Below the pieces are notes generated by a model. It was not told the DNA's origin. It was given only the letters and a program-made list of their open reading frames with translations, and searched no databases. Shown here one piece after another: positions 47,564 to 58,684 of a DNA stretch of 64,000 bases (its first letter is position 1; every line of letters starts with the position of its first letter). Source of the DNA: Coraliomargarita sp965656715 (GTDB taxonomy: Bacteria > Verrucomicrobiota > Verrucomicrobiia > Opitutales > Coraliomargaritaceae); assembly GCA_965656715.1 (NCBI GenBank), contig CBFHLR010000004.1, positions 56,932 through 120,931 on the forward strand, written 5' to 3'. The position numbers and the translations under genes were made by a program.

Positions 47564-48301
47564 TCACCCAGTCAGCTGATCCACCACACTCAGGATATAG
47601 GCCGCTGCCGTCTCAGCCCGGAGGACATTGGTCCCCAAACGCACGGGCTGAAAGCCCGCCTCACGCAAGTGCTGGTATTCCCCCACTGAAAAATCGCCTT
47701 CAGGACCCACCGCGACCTCGATCACATCGACCTTGGTATTTGCTGCCAAAACATCAGCCAAAGGACGACTACCCTCCTCCAAGCTGGCAACAATACGCAA
47801 TGCATTCTCGGGCTGTGCAGTCACGGCCTGCTTCAAACTCAGCGGCTCAGCAAGCGCAGGTAAGTGCGCCAAACCACACTGCTTACAGGCTTCAATCATG
47901 GTCAAACGCCACTTTTCCAATTTGGAATGCAAACGCTCCCCTTTGATCTGCACCTCTCCCTGCTCAGTAAAAATCGGCTGAATTGTCGACGCACCAATCT
48001 CAGTCGCCATACGCAGGATGAGATCCATCGCCTTTCCCTTCGGCACCGCTTGTAGCAGCGTCACACTTGGTCCCACACGCACTTGTTCCTCGACCGAATC
48101 CACTGAAATGCGGGCTCCCTTGGCATTCGCCTCGTCCAGACGACCCTGATACTTACGTCCTTTACCATCGAGCACCTCAACGGTCTCGCCCACTTTCGCA
48201 CGAAAAACCCGCACTAAATGATGACTCTCGCGCGCATCCAAGACGATCACGTCGTCTTCGACCGTGGCTTCAGGAAACATAAATGAGCGGTAGCGCGCCA
48301 T
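47564..48301 (-). CDS. rsmE: 16S rRNA (uracil-1498-N3)-methyltransferase
   Basis: A 245-residue SPOUT methyltransferase from MARYRSFMFPEATVEDDVIV. Core motifs: SHHLVRVFRAKVGETVEVLD, LQAVPKGKAMDLILRMATEI, EACKQCGLAHLPAL and the SAM knot AVGPEGDFSVGEYQHLREAG with LGTNVLRAETAAAYIL. It methylates U1498 of 16S rRNA. An in-frame ATG 12 codons upstream is possible but encodes a Gly/Ser stretch. Divergent from the Fur-type regulator. Confidence 0.94.
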   Translation of the reverse strand: MARYRSFMFPEATVEDDVIVLDARESHHLVRVFRAKVGETVEVLDGKGRKYQGRLDEANAKGARISVDSVEEQVRVGPSVTLLQAVPKGKAMDLILRMATEIGASTIQPIFTEQGEVQIKGERLHSKLEKWRLTMIEACKQCGLAHLPALAEPLSLKQAVTAQPENALRIVASLEEGSRPLADVLAANTKVDVIEVAVGPEGDFSVGEYQHLREAGFQPVRLGTNVLRAETAAAYILSVVDQLTG

Positions 48302-48394
48302 AACACTCACGCTGGAGCCGCCTCCCCCAACAGACAAGCCAGTTTCGAACGATTTTACGCAAACTAATATCGCTCAGCAGGATTCGCAATTAAT

Positions 48395-48479
48395 TTAGAA
48401 TAGTTCTAATTATTACTTGATATTTGGAACTATTCTAATTTAGTGCGCTCTCCAATGGGCCAATTTAGAATCATTCCAA
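48395..48479. promoter_or_regulatory. Three 6-3-6 operator-like boxes upstream of the Fur-type regulator
   Basis: TTAGAA-TAG-TTCTAA (48395-48409, perfect), TTGGAA-CTA-TTCTAA (48424-48438) and TTAGAA-TCA-TTCCAA (48465-48479). The symmetry resembles Fur/PerR boxes. The last ends 34 bases before the regulator's start codon, suggesting autoregulation and control of the suf genes behind it. Confidence 0.7.
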
Positions 48480-48513
48480 ATACAAATAAGCCCTCCAATC
48501 GAACATATTTATC

Positions 48514-48945
48514 ATGAAACTCGCACCCGAATATAAGGCCCGCCTCGACCATGCGCTCGAGCACAGTGGCCAGCGCTCGACTAAACAGCGCGAACACATC
48601 TTTTCGGTGATTCTGGAAAAGCGTGACCACCCGACCGCGGATGAGGTCTACGCTCGCGCTAAAGCAGAAATGCCAACCATCTCACTGGCAACCGTTTACA
48701 ACTGCCTGGAAACACTTTCTGCCAGTGGACTCATCAAACAGGTCAACTTTGAGCGCGAACCGACCCGCTACTGCCCGAATCTCACTCAACACGCCCACTT
48801 CTATTGCAAAGAAAGCGGTGAAATTGTGGACATCGAGCTTTCGGACGAACTCGTCGACCAACTCAAAGCGGCCCTCCCCGAAGGCTTCGTCACCCATCAC
48901 ATCGACATCGCCTTCGACGGCAAGTGCAACTGCTGCCACGACTAA
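48514..48945 (+). CDS. Fur-family transcriptional regulator heading the suf operon
   Basis: A 143-residue Fur-type repressor. The winged helix includes HSGQRSTKQREHIFSVILEK, RDHPTADEVYARAKAEMPTI and SLATVYNCLETLSASGLIKQ. The dimer domain has RYCPNLTQHAHFYCKESGEI with one cysteine where zinc-binding Fur proteins have CxxC, and the C-terminus ends KCNCCHD, a cysteine cluster. It might sense iron-sulfur status or peroxide; the exact ligand is not clear. Three inverted boxes lie upstream and sufC follows 38 bases downstream, so it probably regulates iron-sulfur cluster assembly in this organism. Confidence 0.85.
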   Translation: MKLAPEYKARLDHALEHSGQRSTKQREHIFSVILEKRDHPTADEVYARAKAEMPTISLATVYNCLETLSASGLIKQVNFEREPTRYCPNLTQHAHFYCKESGEIVDIELSDELVDQLKAALPEGFVTHHIDIAFDGKCNCCHD

Positions 48946-48983
48946 CATCCTTTCTTAAATCTAAAATCTTAAATCCAATTATC

Positions 48984-49745
<762 letters not shown>

Positions 49746-49787
49746 GAGCTTCTGACTCCTAAATTCTAACTTCTAACTCCTCTCAAA

Positions 49788-51212
<1,425 letters not shown>

Positions 51213-51215
51213 AAC

Positions 51216-51326
51216 CAACGAACGCCGAACATCGAACGTCCAACATTGAACATCGAATGATTTGTTACGCATCAACTCCCCTCCTTATCAAGGAGGGGTG
51301 ACCGGCTCGCCCGGTCGGGGTGGTCC
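51216..51326. repeat. Word repeat plus family B palindrome between sufB and sufD
   Basis: 51216-51258 is a GAACATCGAACGTCCAACAT word repeat. 51276-51326 is a family B element: CTCCCCTCCTTATC / AAGGAGGGG hairpin, then ACCGGCTCGCCCGGT hairpin and GGGGTGGT. After it come CGAATCTCGCATCACGAATC words up to the sufD start. Confidence 0.8.
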
Positions 51327-51364
51327 CATCTCGAATCTCGCATCACGAATCTCGTATCAACATA

Positions 51365-52660
<1,296 letters not shown>

Positions 52661-52773
52661 GCTGAAGGATGAAAGCTGAAACCTGAGACTTGAATAATTT
52701 AAGTCTCAGGCCCCTACTCAGCCTTCCTTCTTCACTCAGGTTTCAAGTTTCATCTCTCATTCTTCATCAAATT

Positions 52774-53322
52774 ATGTCCGACGATCTACGCACACTCTCC
52801 CGCGAAGTTGAAGTCACCCTGATTCCACAGGGCACTCCGATGAGCTTGCCCGAAGGCGAGCAAGTCACGATCACGCACCGCCTCGGCGGTAACTTCACCG
52901 TGATGACGGCCAACGGCATGTTCCGCATCAGCGGAGCCAATGCAGACGCCATCGGCGAAGAAGTCACCGACGCCTCCAAGGCGGCCGAAGCTTCCGGCGC
53001 CAACGGACCAGTCGAAAAGGCGGATCTCTGGGAAGCTCTGAAGAAAGTCTTCGATCCGGAAATTCCGGTCAACATCGTCGACCTCGGTCTGGTTTACTCC
53101 CTCGAGTATGCTGAGCGCCCCGAAGGTGGCCACAAGGTAGAGATGCACATGACGCTCACCGCCCCCGGTTGCGGCATGGGCCCGGTCATCGCTGAAGATG
53201 CCAAGACCCACCTCGAAGGTGTCCCCGGTGTCGCCGAGGCCGAAGTCGAGATCGTCTGGGATCCACCTTGGAACCAAGACATGATCACCGAAGAGGGCAA
53301 GATGGTCCTCGGCCTGATCTAG
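52774..53322 (+). CDS. sufT: SUF-associated protein SufT (MIP18/DUF59 domain)
   Basis: A 182-residue protein. The N-terminal 85 residues (LREVEVTLIPQGTPMSLPEG-like start; VTITHRLGGNFTVMTANGMF) are the SufT-specific part, and the C-terminal half is a MIP18/DUF59 domain with FDPEIPVNIVDLGLVYSLEY, TLTAPGCGMGPVIAEDAKTH (conserved cysteine) and VWDPPWNQDMITEEG. SufT helps maturation of iron-sulfur proteins. It ends the operon and is followed by a terminator. The usual cysteine desulfurase SufS and SufE/SufU are not in this cluster. Confidence 0.92.
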   Translation: MSDDLRTLSREVEVTLIPQGTPMSLPEGEQVTITHRLGGNFTVMTANGMFRISGANADAIGEEVTDASKAAEASGANGPVEKADLWEALKKVFDPEIPVNIVDLGLVYSLEYAERPEGGHKVEMHMTLTAPGCGMGPVIAEDAKTHLEGVPGVAEAEVEIVWDPPWNQDMITEEGKMVLGLI

Positions 53323-53388
53323 TGTAGGTTGGGGTCCCGCCTTTCCCGACCTGAGTTTGTCGAAGGTCGGCGGCCATAAATCACTCTC

Positions 53389-53421
53389 AAAGCGTCCCGA
53401 TCCAGTCGAGGGCGCTTTTTT
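53389..53421 (+). terminator. Rho-independent terminator after sufT
   Basis: AAAGCG(T)CCC / GGG(-)CGCTTT stem around GATCCAGTCGA, followed by a T run. Upstream of it (53330-53380) is a GACCTGAGTTTGTCGAAGGTC repeat-like hairpin. Confidence 0.75.
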
Positions 53422-53584
53422 GTGGGCAAAACAAAGCAAGCATTACGCGAGGCACGAAATCTGCTAGTTCTTTGTTCACCAATACGTAACAGTTCTGCCA
53501 TTTTAATTCGATATCGGTGCTCTATACTTACACTCAACAATCGGGTTCTATTCATTCCCTCTCACGCTCTAACGACTACACACC

Positions 53585-54229
53585 ATGAAAAAAACGGCCC
53601 TCTTCCTTCTTTCAGCGGTAACAGCAGGCTCAGCCTTTGCACAATCAACTTTTGTTTTTGATGATGGTTCATCAACAGGAGCCGCCGGTTTAGCTCTAGA
53701 GGCTTTTGCAGATGGCGTAGATGCAGCCAGCATGAGCTTAAATACTAGTGGAACCTACACTCAGGATGGGATCACCCTTACGGCAGGAACAAACTTCGGC
53801 GATTTTAACCTAACAAACTCAGGGTTCGGACCGGATCAGACAGGTAGTGTAGATGATTCCGACGCCTTCGACACCGCGAACGGCAACGAATTAATGGTAT
53901 TCTTCTTCGACCAAGACGGAACCTTTAATTCAATTGATTTCGCCCTACTGGACGACACCCCAGAATTTGCGGTTCTATCTTTCAATGGCGGCAACACTTA
54001 CAATCTTACTGATGGAATAACTTCAAACATCGCAGTAAGTGGGAACGACTTCTTCGGTGGAATTGATGAAGACTTCACTGCAGGACAGCTGATCACACTT
54101 TCCATCTCAGGCGGAACAAACTTCACACTTGAGAACTTCACAGTGACAGTCGTCCCTGAGCCAGGCACCTACGCGCTCATCGCTGGTATGCTCGGCTGGA
54201 CCTCAGTGATGCTTCGCCGTCGCAATTAA
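53585..54229 (+). CDS. PEP-CTERM surface protein
   Basis: A 214-residue exported protein. The signal peptide is KKTALFLLSAVTAGSAFA. The middle is Gly/Thr/Asn/Asp-rich with beta-strand repeats (SFNGGNTYNLTDGITSN; LITLSISGGTNFTLENFTV). The C-terminus VVPEPGTYALIAGMLGWTSV followed by MLRRRN is a PEP-CTERM sorting signal: VPEP motif, membrane helix, basic end. In this system an exosortase removes the signal and the protein is passed to the cell surface or matrix. No exosortase gene is in the window. Its base composition is more AT-rich than its neighbours. A terminator follows. Confidence 0.9.
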   Translation: MKKTALFLLSAVTAGSAFAQSTFVFDDGSSTGAAGLALEAFADGVDAASMSLNTSGTYTQDGITLTAGTNFGDFNLTNSGFGPDQTGSVDDSDAFDTANGNELMVFFFDQDGTFNSIDFALLDDTPEFAVLSFNGGNTYNLTDGITSNIAVSGNDFFGGIDEDFTAGQLITLSISGGTNFTLENFTVTVVPEPGTYALIAGMLGWTSVMLRRRN

Positions 54230-54247
54230 GGCATTCATCTCTTTCTT

Positions 54248-54276
54248 AAAATCCCCGGTTCGCTGGGGATTTTTTT
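54248..54276 (+). terminator. Rho-independent terminator after the PEP-CTERM gene
   Basis: AAAATCCCC / GGGGATTTT stem with an eight-base loop (GGTTCGCT) and a T run. Confidence 0.9.
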
Positions 54277-54288
54277 GTGCCCGATCGT

Positions 54289-54312
54289 GTAGCGGAAGTG
54301 CGACGCACTTTC
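54289..54312. repeat. Palindromic repeat family A, half copy, intergenic
   Basis: GTAGCGG followed by AAGTGCGACGCACTT and TC, the same half element as inside gspJ (2435-2458), here outside any gene. Confidence 0.75.
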
Positions 54313-54328
54313 GACCCGTGCCCCGGCT

Positions 54329-55063
54329 CTACGACTTCTGCACCACCCAGAAACGGCAATCATCCGAAAACTCACGCACTTCCTGCGGTTCGTTGGCCAG
54401 TGCGGAGCGCAGCGCATGGGCTTCAATCCGGAAGCCGACCTGTTGTAACACCGCTTCAAGCTCCTCCACCGTGGGCACGTGCATAAAGTGCTTTCCCAGT
54501 TCGGTCTGCTCGGTGCGATCGCCAAACTCATCCAGTTCCGGATTCTGTTCCGATTGCTCCCAACGCTCCTGCTCCTCGGACCAAAACTGCGCATGACGCG
54601 CCGCCTCACGGTCGTGCGAGGTGAAGACAAACCACGCCCCCGGCTTGAGCACACGATAGATCTCCTGCAGCGCCTGCTCACGTGCGGCCGCTGTTGGAAT
54701 TTGCATTAGACCATTGAAGCCGAAGATCGCTCCATCGTAACTCGCGTCTTCAAACTTCAGTTCCGTAGCATCGGCCACCTGCATGGGAATACGATATTCC
54801 AAGACCGCAGCCATCTGCCGCGCTCGAGCGACCATCCCCTTCGCATAGTCCGTTGCCATGAGATGATGATAACCAAGTTCGTAGAGCCCAAAGGCAATAC
54901 GCCCGGCCCCACAACCAAGCTCGAGAATGGCATCCTCCGTGCTGAAGAGATGCGTAAACAGCTTTTCTTCAGAACGCCATAAGCCAAGACGTGCAGCGGC
55001 CTCGGCATAATGCTCCACCACCGCCTCGGATTCAAAATATCCCTTCACCGTCTCACGCTTCAT
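54329..55063 (-). CDS. Class I SAM-dependent methyltransferase
   Basis: About 244 residues. The Rossmann-type SAM site is AILELGCGAGRIAFGLYELG (motif I), followed by MATDYAKGMVARAR (II), VADATELKFEDASYDGAIFG (III) and YRVLKPGAWFVFTSHDREA. The C-terminal part is charged (WSEEQERWEQSEQNPELDEF) and ends with a FSDDCRFWVVQK strand. The substrate cannot be told from the sequence; the overall form is that of small-molecule methyltransferases of the Methyltransf_11/25 type. I chose the start MKRETVKGYF at 55063. Divergent from the next gene. Confidence 0.85.
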   Translation of the reverse strand: MKRETVKGYFESEAVVEHYAEAAARLGLWRSEEKLFTHLFSTEDAILELGCGAGRIAFGLYELGYHHLMATDYAKGMVARARQMAAVLEYRIPMQVADATELKFEDASYDGAIFGFNGLMQIPTAAAREQALQEIYRVLKPGAWFVFTSHDREAARHAQFWSEEQERWEQSEQNPELDEFGDRTEQTELGKHFMHVPTVEELEAVLQQVGFRIEAHALRSALANEPQEVREFSDDCRFWVVQKS

Positions 55064-55176
55064 GGAACAAACAAACGCCCCCGCCAGACTAGAAAGCAAG
55101 CCGATTCAAAATTACAAATTGCACAGGCACTGAAAATTCGCCTACTTTGCTCACTTACGACTGTTAACACTCACAC

Positions 55177-56910
55177 ATGCTGGCGACGCTCAAGACCCTC
55201 ATTCTACTGCTGATAGCTGCCCTTCTGGCTGTGATTGGGTTCATGTTCCCCGCGCACCTGCGCTCGGTCGATAGTAGCGTGCTGCAATGGGCCGGCCAAC
55301 AAGAGCGTTCCGCAGCCGACAAAGCTTGGGAAGTGCTCAATGCCGCCCACATTGGCCCCGCGCAACGTATCACGGCCGCCACCAATCTAGACGAGTCCAC
55401 CCGCCACGAGCTACAGCAACGCGTCAACATTCTGCTCGCCCGCAATGGCCAATACCACATCTCCGGCGGTCCGGCCCCCTACTTTGAAGCCTTTCTCAGT
55501 AACGCACACCCAACCGGGCTGAAACGCGACACGCCCAATGCCGTGCTCTCGCTGCTCCTGCCTCGCTCCGAGCGTCGCCAACTGGTGGCCACCCTTTCCG
55601 AATCCAGTAACGCCAACATCGCCGCCCTCCTCAGCACGCGTAACTTATCCGGGCTCATCCGATTGCATCCAGCCGATCACGCCGCGGGTGCTCCCTACGA
55701 TGCAGGCGTTCTGAGTCTCGCGCTCCTGATTCAAGGCAACTACTTCAAGCCTGGACTTGCACAGGAAATCGGCGTCCTAGCAAACGAAGCCACTTCGGGC
55801 AACGTCTCTGCGGTGGGCGCCTTTGAGGACTTCACTGTTGGCACCCTTTCACTCGCCCGCCGCTTGGATTTCCGCTCGCTCGCGAGTCTGGCCGAAATCA
55901 CCGAAACGCCGACCGAATGGGCCGAAATGGGCGCGCTGTTCCGCGCACAGCCCGAACGAATCGATGCACTCTACACCACCCTACGCTTTAGCCAACAGCC
56001 CGCTACGGTCTATCAATATATCGCCGAGCATCCGGATAGCTCGAATCAAGACCTCGACGAAGCGCTCCGCTACGGCCCCGGCGCCGTTGAATATCTCCTT
56101 CAATCCGAACAAGCCATATTTCGCCAGCGCTCACTCATCGCCGAGACACTGGTGCCCCTTCATGCCTACCGCCCAAGTTTCTTCGTCAGCCTGACCGCAG
56201 AAAGCCGTAAGCTCGGACTCATCCTCAAATTTACGTCACTCACGCTCGCGGGGCTCGCCTTCGCCTTTGCGATGGGAGCCGCCTGGCGTGGCAGCCAATC
56301 AGCCGACGAAGTCCGGGTCTCACGTCACAACCCGAGCGTGCTCGCCCGCGACGCGCTCATCAGCCTCGTCGTTGCCATTACCCTCTGGACACTCGCCGAG
56401 CCCGATGTGCTCAAATCTCACGGTGAGATTGCCGACACCGCACCACGCATCGAATTCGCGGCCATCACTTCTCTCGTCTCTTTAAAATCACCCGTCAAAG
56501 CCATGCAAGAACTCAACCAAGTCACACTCCTCGTCCTCGCGCTGTTCTTTATCATCCAGCTCGTCATCTATAGCTTTTGCCTCATCAAACTGCGTGAGAT
56601 CGCCAAGCAGTCCGTCGGCCCCGAACTCAAGATTCGCCTATTGGACAACGAAGACAATCTATTCGACTTCGGCCTCTACGTCGGCCTCGGCGGCACCGTG
56701 CTCTCGCTCATCCTAGTCGCGGTCGGCATCGTCGAAGCCAGCCTCATGGCCGCCTATGCCTCAACGCTCTTCGGCATTCTCTTTGTGGCGCTGCTCAAAG
56801 TGCTCCACCTACGCCCTTATCGCCGCAAGCTGATCATGCAAGCAGGCGTCGCCGAGCCCGGAAGCGCTCCCGTTGAAACAGCAAAACTAATGAAAGATAT
56901 CGAGCTTTAG
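55177..56910 (+). CDS. Large membrane protein of unknown function
   Basis: A 577-residue protein. An N-terminal membrane segment (LILLLIAALLAVIGFMFPAH) is followed by a 310-residue, mostly helical soluble part (probably periplasmic) and four or five membrane helices from about residue 345 (LIAFTSLTLAGLAFAFAMGA-like; LALFFIIQLVIYSFCLIKLR; FGLYVGLGGTVLSLILVAVG; STLFGILFVALLKVL). The pairing of the last two helices recalls MotA/TolQ/ExbB-type proton-channel helices, but I cannot prove it. Eighty bases downstream lies a coiled-coil protein gene on the same strand; the two probably act together. Confidence 0.6.
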   Translation: MLATLKTLILLLIAALLAVIGFMFPAHLRSVDSSVLQWAGQQERSAADKAWEVLNAAHIGPAQRITAATNLDESTRHELQQRVNILLARNGQYHISGGPAPYFEAFLSNAHPTGLKRDTPNAVLSLLLPRSERRQLVATLSESSNANIAALLSTRNLSGLIRLHPADHAAGAPYDAGVLSLALLIQGNYFKPGLAQEIGVLANEATSGNVSAVGAFEDFTVGTLSLARRLDFRSLASLAEITETPTEWAEMGALFRAQPERIDALYTTLRFSQQPATVYQYIAEHPDSSNQDLDEALRYGPGAVEYLLQSEQAIFRQRSLIAETLVPLHAYRPSFFVSLTAESRKLGLILKFTSLTLAGLAFAFAMGAAWRGSQSADEVRVSRHNPSVLARDALISLVVAITLWTLAEPDVLKSHGEIADTAPRIEFAAITSLVSLKSPVKAMQELNQVTLLVLALFFIIQLVIYSFCLIKLREIAKQSVGPELKIRLLDNEDNLFDFGLYVGLGGTVLSLILVAVGIVEASLMAAYASTLFGILFVALLKVLHLRPYRRKLIMQAGVAEPGSAPVETAKLMKDIEL

Positions 56911-56989
56911 GGTATGAACGTATGAAGGTGCGAACGTAAAAAGTAACGACCTTCACACCTTCCCACATTCACACCTTCCCACACAACAC

Positions 56990-58624
56990 ATGAACAAAAC
57001 TTTGATGCTCGTTATTTGCGACTTCCTGCTGTTGAGCATGTTGGCGCTGGCACGCTTCGATCCGCCCGAAGAGAAACCTGAAGCCACACTGGATGCAACC
57101 GCATCGTCGACCACCAGTGAGGCCGAATTGATCAGCCTACTCGAAGAATCCCTGAAGGCCGAGCAAACCGACCGCAGCAATCTCAGCGAAGACCTGAGTG
57201 AGACCCAAGAAGACCTCGAAGCCAAAGCCCGCGAGCTTGCTGCACGCGAAGCGGCACTCGAAAAGACCCGCAAAGATCTTGAAGTGAAATCTACCGAAGC
57301 GGAAGAACTTGCGCAGACCAAGGCCGAGCTCGAAGCCGAAAAGGCACGCCTGGCCACCGAGAAAGCCGACATCGAGCAACAGCGCACCGAGCTCAGCCAA
57401 AAATTTGAACAAACCCGCGTGCAACTCGAAAGCGCCAACACCGAGCGCGTCGAACTCGCCAAAGACATCGGCAGCATCAAAGAAGAAAGTAGCGTCGCCA
57501 AGGAGCGTCTCAGCGCCACCGAAGAAAAACTCCTCGCACGTGAGCTCGCCCTCGCCGAGCGCGAAGCCGAGCTCAACGCGGCCAAAGAAGAAGCCCAGCG
57601 ACTCGCAAAAGAACGCGAAGCGCTCAACCGTGCACTCGAAGTAGCCAAAGCCGAGAGTAACCTCCTCCAGCAAAATCTCACCGAGGAACAAGCCGAAAAA
57701 GCCGCCCTCCAAGCCGAGAAAGAAGCCGCCTTCGCACGTGCCGAAACACTGGGCCGCAACGTCTCTGAACTCGGCGAAAACGTGTCACAACTCGGACAAA
57801 GCGTTTCCAGTCTCGACAGCAACGTCAGTTCAGTTGCTCAGAACGTCAGCTCCGTGGCCGAAAACGTGAGCACCGTCGCGCAGACCTCGGAAGCCATTCA
57901 GAAAGAGATCATCGAAGCACGCCCACAAACGATGAGCGAGATCTTCACACGTTTCCAAAACAACCGCGCTCTGATCGAGTTCAGCTCGCGCGAGAAAGCC
58001 GTCCTCACCGGTGTCACCGAAAAGACCTACAGCAGTAAAAGCATCCTACTCAAAGACAGCGATGGCACACACTACCTCGTCACTCACCACAGCGACACCC
58101 CCTTCAACTTCGCCAAAAGCAACACCGTGCTCGCTGTCGACTTAGAGGTGACACTCGGCAAGCGCAGCTTCGCCATCAATCAAGTCGGCTTCCTCGCCAC
58201 CGACCCGCGCATCCTCTTCATCCCGCTGCCCAAGCAATACGTGCAAGCCTCCGGCCTCGAAACCTTCGAACTCGCCATGCAGCCCGAACGCTGGGAAGAA
58301 GCCATCCTCGTCAAAAACGACGAGAGCAACTTCGGCCGCACCGAGTTCCGTCGCCTCACCAGCAGCGCCAAATTCCTCAAGATGGACCGCCCAGCCCTCG
58401 GCGAACTCTTCTCCGACTTCGCATCCAGCAAGGGTGACCTCAGCTTTACCAAGAACGCCCGCTTCATCGGAGTCATGACCGACAGTAAACACGCAGTCGT
58501 CATCGACGCCTTCCTCGCCAGCGGCGCACTCCCACTCGGAGAAAAGTATAACTCCGTCGAGGCCAAGACCACCATCGAGCGCCTCAAAGACCGCTTGAGA
58601 AAACTCCCCAGCGAAGTGCGCTAG
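56990..58624 (+). CDS. Membrane-anchored coiled-coil protein with C-terminal beta domain
   Basis: A 544-residue protein. The N-terminal anchor MNKTLMLVICDFLLLSMLAL ARF recurs in Verrucomicrobiota and Planctomycetes proteins of unknown role. Residues about 45-300 are an almost continuous coiled coil with heptads of Glu/Ala/Leu and a final Asn/Val/Ser repeat (NVSELGENVSQLGQSVSSLD). Residues about 325-520 form a beta-rich domain (REKAVLTGVTEKTYSSKSIL; LRRLTSSAKFLKMDR) whose end, KGDLSFTKNARFIGVMTDSK, recalls the last strands of a trypsin-like fold without catalytic residues; this is only a guess. It follows the large membrane protein gene and may form an envelope complex with it. Confidence 0.7.
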   Translation: MNKTLMLVICDFLLLSMLALARFDPPEEKPEATLDATASSTTSEAELISLLEESLKAEQTDRSNLSEDLSETQEDLEAKARELAAREAALEKTRKDLEVKSTEAEELAQTKAELEAEKARLATEKADIEQQRTELSQKFEQTRVQLESANTERVELAKDIGSIKEESSVAKERLSATEEKLLARELALAEREAELNAAKEEAQRLAKEREALNRALEVAKAESNLLQQNLTEEQAEKAALQAEKEAAFARAETLGRNVSELGENVSQLGQSVSSLDSNVSSVAQNVSSVAENVSTVAQTSEAIQKEIIEARPQTMSEIFTRFQNNRALIEFSSREKAVLTGVTEKTYSSKSILLKDSDGTHYLVTHHSDTPFNFAKSNTVLAVDLEVTLGKRSFAINQVGFLATDPRILFIPLPKQYVQASGLETFELAMQPERWEEAILVKNDESNFGRTEFRRLTSSAKFLKMDRPALGELFSDFASSKGDLSFTKNARFIGVMTDSKHAVVIDAFLASGALPLGEKYNSVEAKTTIERLKDRLRKLPSEVR

Positions 58625-58684
58625 AGCAATCCGTGGCGTGCGCGTTCACGCGCGCCCTCAGCACCTCGAGTCGTTCCGCCACTG

